Shown here piece by piece: positions 52,969 to 60,690 of a stretch of 64,000 bases of DNA. The position numbers and the translations under genes were made by a program. Each line of letters starts with the position of its first letter. The first letter of the stretch is position 1. The notes below the pieces were generated by a model. The model was not told the DNA's origin and searched no databases. It saw only the letters and a list, made by a program, of their open reading frames with translations. The DNA comes from Lachnospiraceae bacterium (lineage in GTDB: Bacteria; Bacillota; Clostridia; Lachnospirales; Lachnospiraceae), in contig CABJAW010000021.1 of the NCBI GenBank assembly GCA_902363665.1, positions 5,578-69,577 on the forward strand, read 5' to 3'.

Positions 52969-54016
52969 CAAACCTCCTGACTGGATATTGCACCTTGGGG
53001 AACATCAGAATAATGGTTGTTCCGCATGACAACTGTGATGTGATTTGTAAATCTATCGCTAAATCTTTTGCCATTTTCTGCACTAAATATAATCCCATAC
53101 CTGTGGAGCGGCTTAAAAAGCTTCCTGCGTCCCCAGTGAAGCCCTTATCAAAAACAAACGGCAGATCAGACGCGGGTATACCTGTTCCGTTATCGCTGAC
53201 GGATAGAGTAATCTGCCCGCTTTCTGGATTATCCGTTACTGAAAATTGAATAGCGGGGGCGGTGTCCTTCACAGCATACTTTACACTGTTGCTAATAATC
53301 TGTCCCAAAATGAACATAAAGCCTTTTTTGTTAGAAATTACGTTACAGTCGTTCCCGGAATATGTGACAGAAAATTGGGCTTCTTCAAGCAAGGATAAAT
53401 TGTCCTCAACCGCTTCCCGACAAGTCTCTAAGATCAGAATTGGTTCAAAATAGCAATCTTTGTGAGCCGCCCCAAGACGTGAAAAGTACAAAATCTGTTC
53501 TACGTTCTGCCGCACATGGTCGCGTACATATAGCATACGAGTATGCACCAACGGTGACATCTCAACCTTTCGATTATCTAAAAGAAGCGTCATAAGGGAC
53601 AGAGGTTTCTTGATTTCATGCACCCAATTTTCAATATAACTTTCGTAGTTGGCAACCTTTAACTGCTGTTCGTTCACATACCCCTCTTGCATTCTCAGAT
53701 GATGGGCTAATTCATGGATATATGGGCGCATTGACGCGGGGGCACTTTCACACAACAGGTATTCGTTTGTGTCGTCCGGCTCTAACAGAAAGCGCCGAAA
53801 AGCGGCATCAATTTTACTGCGTTTATGAATTGAGATGACAAAGGGGATGACAAACGCGGCAAGTGATACAAATATCATTAGCCCCACAAGGCTCAAAAAA
53901 TCCCCCGGATAAGCCACCCATGCCAGAAACGCAAAGAACAAATCCAAGCAGCCAAGAGTAATCAACCAAATACGATTGGACGATACATAGGTCAAGAGAG
54001 TATTAAATTTCTTCAT
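52925..54016 (-). CDS. BceS-like intramembrane-sensing histidine kinase
   Basis: A 363-residue protein. Two close N-terminal membrane helices (WLITLGCLDLFFAFLAWVAY and LVGLMIFVSLAAFVIPFVIS) with almost no external loop are the mark of kinases that sense through a partner ABC transporter. The dimerisation box is ENWVHEIKKPLSLMTLLL and the ATPase has IISNSVKYA, DNGTGIPASDLPFVFDKG and STGMGLYLVQKM. It starts by ATGA overlap with the response regulator. Confidence 0.88.
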   Translation of the reverse strand: MKKFNTLLTYVSSNRIWLITLGCLDLFFAFLAWVAYPGDFLSLVGLMIFVSLAAFVIPFVISIHKRSKIDAAFRRFLLEPDDTNEYLLCESAPASMRPYIHELAHHLRMQEGYVNEQQLKVANYESYIENWVHEIKKPLSLMTLLLDNRKVEMSPLVHTRMLYVRDHVRQNVEQILYFSRLGAAHKDCYFEPILILETCREAVEDNLSLLEEAQFSVTYSGNDCNVISNKKGFMFILGQIISNSVKYAVKDTAPAIQFSVTDNPESGQITLSVSDNGTGIPASDLPFVFDKGFTGDAGSFLSRSTGMGLYLVQKMAKDLAIDLQITSQLSCGTTIILMFPKVQYPVRRFDDATADSYANTKEK

Positions 54017-54696
54017 ACTTCCACCTGCTCTTTCAAACGGTAGCCTTGCCCGCGCACCGTTTCAATGCGATCATCAAGTCCAACTTCACGCAGCGTTTTC
54101 CGCAGTCGTGTAAAATTGACTTGCAGCGCATTTTCGTCTATAAACTCCGCTGTTCCCCAAAGCACATGAAACAGGTCGCTCTTTGATACAAGGTTCGGGC
54201 TGCTTTTCAAAAGGGTGAGAAGTATTTTCCCCTCATTCTGCGGAAGAACATAAGATTTCTTTCCTGCATAGAGCGTAAAAGTGTTTGGATCAAGCAGGAA
54301 GCCGCCCCCGTTAAGCAATCCCTGCTGCATCTGTTCTTCTTTGCGGCGCAAGAGGTTTTTAATGCGGGCAAGAAGCCGTTCCGTGTTGCATGGCTTTGTT
54401 AGGTAATCGTCCGCCCCTAATCCCAAAGCGTGAAGCTCGTCCTGTAATTTATCTCTTGCAGTTAATATCAGCACAGTCCCAAGCTGTTTGGCCTTTACCT
54501 CTTTGCAGATTTCAAAGCCGGAGTGAAAAGGAAGATTGATGTCGAGCAAAATCAAGTCCGGGGAAAGAGACATTATCTGTGATACGGCATTTTCAAAGTC
54601 AAGCAAAGGAACAGCGTCATATCCCGCTTTTTCCAACACATCAATCAATTCTTCCCGCATATATACATCATCTTCAACCACAATAATTTGCGCCAA
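54013..54696 (-). CDS. BceR-like response regulator
   Basis: A 227-residue protein. The receiver has VVEDDVYMREEL, LILLDINLPFHSG with the phosphoacceptor Asp, TARD and TKPC; the OmpR winged helix has LTLLKSSPNLVSKSDLFHVL and FTRLRKTLREVGLDDRIETV. A TTG start at 54696 is chosen because AAGGAGGTG lies 6 bp upstream; the ATG 48 bp further is before the site. It should activate the ABC genes upstream, next to which a BceR-like dyad lies. Confidence 0.87.
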   Translation of the reverse strand: MAQIIVVEDDVYMREELIDVLEKAGYDAVPLLDFENAVSQIMSLSPDLILLDINLPFHSGFEICKEVKAKQLGTVLILTARDKLQDELHALGLGADDYLTKPCNTERLLARIKNLLRRKEEQMQQGLLNGGGFLLDPNTFTLYAGKKSYVLPQNEGKILLTLLKSSPNLVSKSDLFHVLWGTAEFIDENALQVNFTRLRKTLREVGLDDRIETVRGQGYRLKEQVEV

Positions 54697-54725
54697 TATG
54701 AACACCTCCTTCCCGAATAAGCCCA

Positions 54726-56876
54726 TTAAGCATTTGGCTTCCAATTTAATTTGCTGATTTCACGGTTTGCTGTCCGCGCAATAGCCACACCGTACAATGC
54801 AAGCATACAAACAACGACAAGCGCCATAACGAGCAGCATAGGATAAGACTGTTGCAGTTTTGCCATATTAGAGTATAGGTAATGCTGCATTGCGCAAATT
54901 CCGACTGTACCGCTGATACACGCAGGAAACAGCGGGAGCAGAAAATACCATAGCACCTGTTGGTTTATGGAACGCTTCATTTGTTCGCGTCGTGCGCCCA
55001 GAATAGAAAGTGTCGCATACCTTGCCTTTGTTTCTCGCATTTGGGTTAGGAATTGCAGGGCAAGTAGGGCGCAAGCGATAATTAGAAGCATAAAACCCAT
55101 GTATAAGGTCGTGTAGCTGCCGGAAATGACATAAAATAGTTGCCGTCCGAAATTGTCCAAATAGCTTTCGCAGTACAGGCCAGAGGGCTTTAACAGGTCA
55201 CGGGCTTCCATAATCGACACCATCAGGCCACCAGCTTCCACAGTTTCGCTCGGAATACAGAAATTGTGATAAACGGTAACGGTGTCTGGATTTACATATT
55301 CAGAATATACTTCATCGGAAACAATCAATGCGGTTATGATTTTTACGTTTTCATCCGCAGTCAAGCCTTTCATCGGCACAAACGGGATAAGCGTAATTGG
55401 CAGTCCGTCAATAGAAATCAAGACTTTACCATTAGCCCGTGCGTCCTCCGCAATCTGGTTCAACATGGTGGTGGTTTCTTCTTTTGTACTCCCCTGAAAA
55501 TCCGGGTTAAGATAGAATACAGCTTCGTCGATTCCAAGAACGATAGTTTTTTCTCCAGCTGCTTCCAGCAATTCGTTATATGAAGATACGGGAATTAAAA
55601 ATGGCGAAGCTCCCGTAGTATCAATACACCCTAAAAGGTTAAGCGCGGCTGGTTGATTGGGACTGAACTCATAGCTTGTAGCTCCTTGTGTGACGGGATC
55701 CTCTACTTCTGGCGGCAGATTCAAAACAACCTGTTCACGCAGCCCGGACCAATCTATAAAAGAGTTCGCTTTCACGGAAGCTGGGCGTTTCATTGTTCCT
55801 GTTTCCATGCGGCTCAAATCAGCCACATAGGGCTGCATTTGCTTACCCGAAAGGTATTTTTCAACAGTCGCTTCATTGCCCGTGACGGTAAAATCGTAAA
55901 CAGAAGATCCCCGCGTCATTTGGTTCCCATACGACATAATGCGGGTTGATCCGTCCGCAATGAGCATGATAGTGAGCATAATCAAAATAGATGCAACACC
56001 GATTGAAATATACTTGTGGACTATATTTTCGTGTAACTGCCGCAGAGTGAAAATATATAGACCGTGTGTTGTGTTGCGTTTCACAGAAGCCGCCGCTGCG
56101 CTCAGCAAGCCTGCAAGCCCACGGATAAAAAGCATTGTTCCCACAATACCTAATATCACGGCAACAATTATCATCATACCGCCAGCAACCATGAAATACT
56201 TTAGGATTACCCAATATGCAAGCGTCAAAACTACCGCTCCGAGAATGAGGGAAAATAAGTTCCCACTCATTTTTCCAACTTGCTGTTTCTTCGCCATTTC
56301 TCCATAAAGGAGTTGGTGGATTTCTTTGTTGAATAGTTTTCCACAAAGGATGAACAACGCGACAACTTGAATCATTAGAAATCCAAGCGTTGTCAAGAGA
56401 ACAGCGCTCACAGAAAAACTTGACTGATGTGCAATTATGCCGCGACCTACAAGCCGTGCCGTAGCAAGGCTGATTACCTCTGATAAAAAGCCGCCGCAGA
56501 TCAGTCCGCCCAAAAGAGCCAGCAGTGATGTGATTAGCCCCTCTGCCATGATTTGAATAAACAAGTGTCGCTTTGTCATTCCAAACATCAGGTAAAGCCC
56601 TAATTCCCGGCTCCTACATTCAAGCTGATATTTGTTCGCAAAAATGACAAGGAAAAATACAAACAGCAGCGAAAAAAGATAAACCGTCGGCATTAGCATT
56701 GTCAGAAGTCGATTAACAGCGTCACTTTCGATTTCCTCCAAGAAGCGCATCACGTCCTGGCTTCCAAGGGAGAGGACGATATAAAATGTGGCTACAGCTG
56801 TAACCATAGTAAGAAAATAAATCAGGTTCTCACTACGGTTTCGTTTGGAGTTTCGCCACGCAAGGTTAAAGAACAT
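54726..56876 (-). CDS. BceB-like ABC permease (FtsX type, large extracellular loop)
   Basis: A 716-residue protein with ten membrane segments and a loop of about 200 residues between segments seven and eight, typical of BceB. It starts MFFNLAWRNSKRNRSENLIY and has the FtsX-like repeats LGLYLMFGMTKRHLFIQI and ATLSILGARREQMKRS. It protects against peptide antibiotics and signals to BceS. The ATG at 56876 follows AGGAGGG and overlaps the ATPase gene by 11 bp. Confidence 0.9.
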   Translation of the reverse strand: MFFNLAWRNSKRNRSENLIYFLTMVTAVATFYIVLSLGSQDVMRFLEEIESDAVNRLLTMLMPTVYLFSLLFVFFLVIFANKYQLECRSRELGLYLMFGMTKRHLFIQIMAEGLITSLLALLGGLICGGFLSEVISLATARLVGRGIIAHQSSFSVSAVLLTTLGFLMIQVVALFILCGKLFNKEIHQLLYGEMAKKQQVGKMSGNLFSLILGAVVLTLAYWVILKYFMVAGGMMIIVAVILGIVGTMLFIRGLAGLLSAAAASVKRNTTHGLYIFTLRQLHENIVHKYISIGVASILIMLTIMLIADGSTRIMSYGNQMTRGSSVYDFTVTGNEATVEKYLSGKQMQPYVADLSRMETGTMKRPASVKANSFIDWSGLREQVVLNLPPEVEDPVTQGATSYEFSPNQPAALNLLGCIDTTGASPFLIPVSSYNELLEAAGEKTIVLGIDEAVFYLNPDFQGSTKEETTTMLNQIAEDARANGKVLISIDGLPITLIPFVPMKGLTADENVKIITALIVSDEVYSEYVNPDTVTVYHNFCIPSETVEAGGLMVSIMEARDLLKPSGLYCESYLDNFGRQLFYVISGSYTTLYMGFMLLIIACALLALQFLTQMRETKARYATLSILGARREQMKRSINQQVLWYFLLPLFPACISGTVGICAMQHYLYSNMAKLQQSYPMLLVMALVVVCMLALYGVAIARTANREISKLNWKPNA

Positions 56877-57648
56877 TTGCACTCCCTCCTCCCATCTGTG
56901 CCATTACCTGTAAGATACGCGCATAAAATTCCTCCCGTGTTTCAGTCGGAATTTTCCGGCGCAGCTCATGGAAAATCACACCGTCCTGTATGAATAGGAT
57001 TCTGGAACAAAAACTTGCAGCGTTCGGGTCGTGTGTTACCATCAAAATTGTGCGTCCGCGACCGTGATTGATCTCGCACAGTTTTTCCATAAGCAACCGC
57101 GCTGCCTTTGTATCCAATGCCCCAGTTGGCTCATCTGCCAAAATAATATCGGGGTCGGAAATCAAACTGCGGGCGGCAGCGACGCGCTGTTTTTGACCAC
57201 CTGACATCTGCGCCGGAAATTTGGAGAGCACATCCGTGATTCCAAAAAGTCCTGCAATGTCATTCAACTTCTTCTCCGCAGCAGATATATCTACATTATG
57301 GATAGAAAGCGGCAGCAGGATATTTTCTCTGCCAGTCAAGTTGTCAAGCAAAGCAAAATCCTGAAACAGATAGCCTATTTTATTGCCCCGATACTCAGCC
57401 AGTTTTTCGCTATCAAAGGAACTCACATTTGCGCCGGAAAGCAGGACTTGCCCGGAGGTCGGTTTAATAACCGTAGCAATGCAATTTAGCAGGGTCGTTT
57501 TTCCTGATCCGCTTGCGCCCATGATCCCCAAAAATTCGCCATCAAGAACATCAAAGGTAATGCCATTAAGAGCTTTTGTAGGAACACCCTCTTTCGTATA
57601 TACCTTGTGTATATCTCGGACTTCCAAAAGTTTTTCTTTGCAATTCAT
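56866..57648 (-). CDS. BceA-like ABC ATPase
   Basis: A 260-residue protein: Walker A GASGSGKTTLLN, signature MSGGQKQRVAAARSL, Walker B DIILADEPTGALD, followed by MVTHDPNAASFCSR. It matches the MacB/BceA subfamily. The start has AAAGGTGATAAT ahead. It is the first gene of a six-gene run (ATPase, permease, regulator, kinase, membrane protein, lipoprotein) inside the ICE. Upstream lie a TATAAT box and a BceR-like dyad. Confidence 0.92.
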   Translation of the reverse strand: MNCKEKLLEVRDIHKVYTKEGVPTKALNGITFDVLDGEFLGIMGASGSGKTTLLNCIATVIKPTSGQVLLSGANVSSFDSEKLAEYRGNKIGYLFQDFALLDNLTGRENILLPLSIHNVDISAAEKKLNDIAGLFGITDVLSKFPAQMSGGQKQRVAAARSLISDPDIILADEPTGALDTKAARLLMEKLCEINHGRGRTILMVTHDPNAASFCSRILFIQDGVIFHELRRKIPTETREEFYARILQVMAQMGGGSANVL

Positions 57649-57688
57649 ATTATCACCTTTTGCCTTTTCGCTTTTTGATTAGTTGTTG

Positions 57689-57739
57689 ATTATATTTTAC
57701 TGCATGGCAGGAAGATAAACCACTTACAGTTGATGTAAG
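57689..57739 (-). promoter_or_regulatory. Promoter and BceR-like operator of the Bce module
   Basis: On the minus strand TATAAT (57694-57689) has only a weak -35. Just upstream lies the dyad CTTACAGTTGATGTAAG (57723-57739), TTACA-N5-TGTAA. Known BceR sites have the form TNACA-N4-TGTAA next to a weak -35, so activation by the module's own regulator is likely. Confidence 0.6.
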
Positions 57740-57762
57740 GTTTCTATGCTAAATGCTAAAGG

Positions 57763-57802
57763 GCGGCGATGTGACGTTTGTGCCAGATCGCCGCTGCTTT
57801 TC
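57763..57802 (+). terminator. Hairpin with T-rich tail between bceA and the XRE gene
   Basis: GCGGCGAT (57763-57770) pairs exactly with ATCGCCGC (57787-57794), followed by TGCTTTTCTTTAT on the plus strand. The 590-bp gap otherwise holds the Bce promoter, a candidate small gene and the XRE promoter. Between 57803 and 57982 I see nothing certain. Confidence 0.5.
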
Positions 57803-57982
57803 TTTATATTTATTCTATCCGATGTGCTTGCCCGCTTCAAGGTAATAGTTATGAATTATTTTGGCTATCAAGTGGAACTATATAAACATATCCGAAAGAA
57901 ACAAATTTTCTTGATAAAGATCATGTTTCTTCACTCAAAGATAGCTTTACAAAATACACCTCTAAGGCTACTACAATAGGTA

Positions 57983-58025
57983 GGGCGCAAGGTCTTATGC
58001 AGAAGCACTTTGAGACCTTGCGCCC
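57983..58025 (-). terminator. Terminator-like hairpin after the candidate small gene
   Basis: GGGCGCAAGGTCT (57983-57995) pairs perfectly with AGACCTTGCGCCC (58013-58025). It begins 15 bp past the stop of the 42-codon frame on the minus strand, and also would end transcription from the other side. Confidence 0.6.
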
Positions 58026-58039
58026 TCTGTTATTCTACC

Positions 58040-58168
58040 CTAAAAATACTTTGCCAGCTGCTTCAGACCACGCCGGATGCTGTCACGGATACAGGTAAGT
58101 TTGCATCCTTCATTACTCTTTAATGGAATTTGTATTCTCAGTTTTATAATCGGTATAATCAAGCCCAT
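58040..58168 (-). CDS. Candidate 42-residue basic peptide, antisense to the XRE promoter
   Basis: An ATG-to-TAG frame coding for MGLIIPIIKLRIQIPLKSNE then GCKLTCIRDSIRRGLKQLAK and YF. The C-terminal half is basic and helical. A perfect 13-bp hairpin follows the stop. It overlaps the XRE promoter on the other strand. There is no strong ribosome-binding site and no family is known to me, so it may be a fragment of an older gene. Reported because terminator placement supports it. Confidence 0.35.
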   Translation of the reverse strand: MGLIIPIIKLRIQIPLKSNEGCKLTCIRDSIRRGLKQLAKYF

Positions 58169-58213
58169 TAACCGGCATAATAAGGTCATTCCATCACATA
58201 AACCGGAACGATA
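58130..58213 (+). promoter_or_regulatory. Promoter and repeated operator of the XRE regulator
   Basis: TTGTAT (58130-58135), 18 bases, then TATAAT (58154-58159). Downstream lie two related 17-bp repeats, CATTAACCGGCATAATA (58166-58182) and CATAAACCGGAACGATA (58197-58213), 31 bp apart, that is three helical turns. They are placed for autorepression. Confidence 0.6.
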
Positions 58214-58236
58214 CGATATTATTGAGGTGAACGATT

Positions 58237-58593
58237 ATGCCGATTGATGATTTAACTGCTTTAGGGCAAAAAATGCGGGAAGCCCGAAAGAATAAAGAAC
58301 TGACACAACAGGAACTTTCTGATCTGAGCCATGTTTCTGTAAAGCAAATCGCCAATATCGAAAAAGGGAAAATGAATCCTTCCTATTTGATTTTGAGAGC
58401 ATTGGCAAAGGTCCTGCACATCTCTTTAGATACACTTATAAATCCAGATGTTTCTCTGGAGGATGAGGGTGTCAATCAGATGAAAATGCTTTATTCCAGC
58501 TGTCCGCCAGAAATGCGTGACACCCTGCTGCATCACACCCAGGAAACGGTAAAAGAACTGAAAGAGTTGTCCGAAAAATTTGAAACGAATTGA
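58237..58593 (+). CDS. XRE-family helix-turn-helix regulator (ICE)
   Basis: A 118-residue protein. The helix-turn-helix is at residues 8-65: LGQKMREARKNKELTQQELS, DLSHVSVKQIANIEKGKMNP, SYLILRALAKVLHISLDTLI. A short helical C-terminal part probably dimerises. It is the only plus-strand gene in the ICE part, divergent from the Bce module and convergent with the transfer genes. Such regulators commonly sit here in Tn1549-like ICEs. The ATG follows GAGGTGA. Confidence 0.88.
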   Translation: MPIDDLTALGQKMREARKNKELTQQELSDLSHVSVKQIANIEKGKMNPSYLILRALAKVLHISLDTLINPDVSLEDEGVNQMKMLYSSCPPEMRDTLLHHTQETVKELKELSEKFETN

Positions 58594-58636
58594 GCCAGTG
58601 AGTGAAATTTAACGATTCTCTCACTGGTTCTTTTCA
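58592..58636 (+). terminator. Terminator between the XRE gene and the CHAP gene
   Basis: GAGCCAGTGAGTGA pairs with TCTCTCACTGGTTC allowing G-U pairs, followed by TTTTCATTTC. Located at the end of the XRE gene. Position 58637-58727 is AT-rich without a gene. Confidence 0.75.
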
Positions 58637-58727
58637 TTTCATATAAAATTAAAATTTCAATCAAATAAAAAAGTCAACTTGTACATATCAAATTTCTCTT
58701 CATAGGTTATAACTTATATTTTTATTT

Positions 58728-60659
58728 TCAAAGTATACCATATCCCATGATTGTTCCGTTATTAATATTATAGCTTCTCTGGTTCACGGCATTGCTGGAG
58801 TTTCCTTCTACGGTGTATACGGTACTGCCTTCGGTTTTCTCCACGATTCCCACATGGTCTGAGGTTCCGTCCCCGTTCCAGTCAAAAAAGATCAGGGTTC
58901 CGGGTGCTGGGGAATATCCCCGGCTTTTCCACTTTCCCTTGCTCTGGAACCATGCGATTCCATCATCGCACAGGGAGAATTTTGGCATCTTGCCGCTCTC
59001 GATGAGTCCTGCCTGATCCCCACACCAGCTGGCAAAGCAGGCACACCATGCCACATGGCTGTCAAAGCCATACCACGACCAGAACTTCTGGCCTCCCTCA
59101 TTTCCAAGCTGGGTAAGTGCCACCGATACGATCTGGCCGCTGCCTCCAAACAGGCCGGCAAACAATCCGCCGCTGGAATAATACCGCAGGACATGTGGGA
59201 CGTACTCTGGGTCGCCATAGGCACTCCATCCATGCGAAGCCGCCTGCTCGTTGGAGAACTGCAGGGCATTTTCGGCACTGTAACCGCCATACTTCCGTAT
59301 CGCCCACGTTATGTATCCGTTGCCGTAGTTATATCCTTGCAGGGACAGTTTCAGCTTATCCATATCCTGTGGACTGGTGCATCCGGCTTCCTTCAGGCAG
59401 TCTGCATAATACTGGATTCCTACCTGTATGGAGTAATCTGCGTCCTGGATGGCATTGGGACTGTTGGAGTACCTAGTGTTGTATGGGCACTCACTGCTCT
59501 GCATGGGATCGGTTCCCCGGCCGCCGGATTCCTGCATCATGATCGCCTGTATCACGGAAACGTATTCGGGGATTCCGTACTGGTTGGCATATTTCTGGAT
59601 AGCTGTTGTATAGGAAAGGACTTCCTGACTCAATGCTTCGTTGCTCTCTGAGCTTCCTGAAAATGCCGCACCGCCAATGATTCCAACCATGATAACCAAT
59701 AAAAGAACGATAACTGCTCCGGCGGCTCCCAGTGCAGCCATCATGGACTGCACGGTTTTCGCTGCCACTTCCACGGCGGCCCTAGCCGCCTTGAATGTAT
59801 TCTCCCCTGCCCTTGCCGTTTTCTGTATCCGACGGATTCCATCAGAAGTCTGCAAGGCTGCTTTCTTCGCCGCCTGTTTCGCTGCCCTTCGTTCCATCTG
59901 CTTCTGCATCCGGGCTGTCAGGGCGTTGGAGCTGGCCGCACGGAGCTTCTGCTCTGGCTGGACGCTGATCTTCGCAGACTGGGGAGCCGTCTTGATGATA
60001 CGCTTCTGTATGGTTTTCGGCTCCGGCTGTTTCCTTGGTTTTTCTTTAATCCGAATGGTTTCCGGCTGTTTCTGTCGGATGGCGGTCTGCCTTACTGTAT
60101 CTTTTGCTTCCTTCTTCCGGCTCTGTTCTCGGATGGAGAGCTGCTTCATTTCTGCTATTTCCTGTCTGTTCTGGATTCTTGGTGTCTCCCTGGCAGCCCG
60201 GATCTTCTGCTCTTTCGTTTTGACGGCATCTGAAACCACCTTTTGCCGCTGGGCTTCCTGGATCTGTACTTCCCGGATCTGTGCTTCCTGAGCTTCCCGG
60301 CTGGCAGGATTGGCGGTCTGTGTGTCCCCTGTTCCTCTGGCGGTTTCTTTCTCCGCTTCTTTTTTGCCAGCGGCTCTCTGTTTGATCTTCTCGTAGGAAG
60401 TCTGTGCGGCTGTCTTTCCGGCTCTGGTTACAGTTCTGCCTGTCTTTCTTGCAGCCCATTCCTCTGCGGATGTGACTTTCCCACTGGCATATTCGGATGG
60501 GGACTGTTCTCCCATGTCATTGTCCCTGACATTTGCGATGGTCTGGGATTTTTCCTTGCTCTCCAGTATGGCCGTCCGCATCAGCTCCTTGGGGATTCTG
60601 GAGGCAGGATTTTTGGTCTTTGGTTTTGTTGTAACTTCTTTGGTTTTGATATCCTTCAT
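58728..60659 (-). CDS. ICE cell wall hydrolase: lysozyme-like plus CHAP domain (VirB1/CwlT-like)
   Basis: A 643-residue protein. The first 300 residues are Lys-, Gln- and Arg-rich and disordered (cytoplasmic). A membrane helix lies near 308-333 (GAVIVLLLVIMVGIIGGAAF). A lysozyme-like domain follows with the catalytic Glu in IQAIMMQESGG, then a C-terminal CHAP/NlpC-like domain with Cys in HVAWCACFASW and His in GTSDHVGIV. It opens the peptidoglycan for the conjugation channel, like Orf14 of Tn916. The ATG follows GGAGGTGAG. It is 31 bp after the VirB4 gene. Confidence 0.9.
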   Translation of the reverse strand: MKDIKTKEVTTKPKTKNPASRIPKELMRTAILESKEKSQTIANVRDNDMGEQSPSEYASGKVTSAEEWAARKTGRTVTRAGKTAAQTSYEKIKQRAAGKKEAEKETARGTGDTQTANPASREAQEAQIREVQIQEAQRQKVVSDAVKTKEQKIRAARETPRIQNRQEIAEMKQLSIREQSRKKEAKDTVRQTAIRQKQPETIRIKEKPRKQPEPKTIQKRIIKTAPQSAKISVQPEQKLRAASSNALTARMQKQMERRAAKQAAKKAALQTSDGIRRIQKTARAGENTFKAARAAVEVAAKTVQSMMAALGAAGAVIVLLLVIMVGIIGGAAFSGSSESNEALSQEVLSYTTAIQKYANQYGIPEYVSVIQAIMMQESGGRGTDPMQSSECPYNTRYSNSPNAIQDADYSIQVGIQYYADCLKEAGCTSPQDMDKLKLSLQGYNYGNGYITWAIRKYGGYSAENALQFSNEQAASHGWSAYGDPEYVPHVLRYYSSGGLFAGLFGGSGQIVSVALTQLGNEGGQKFWSWYGFDSHVAWCACFASWCGDQAGLIESGKMPKFSLCDDGIAWFQSKGKWKSRGYSPAPGTLIFFDWNGDGTSDHVGIVEKTEGSTVYTVEGNSSNAVNQRSYNINNGTIMGYGIL

Positions 60660-60690
60660 CTCTCACCTCCAGTCCCGGCTTGTCCCGCTC

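Noticed and set aside
57746..57979. Plus-strand frame of 77 codons between the Bce module and the XRE gene
   Set aside because: It begins in a terminator hairpin, has no ribosome-binding site and no recognisable sequence.
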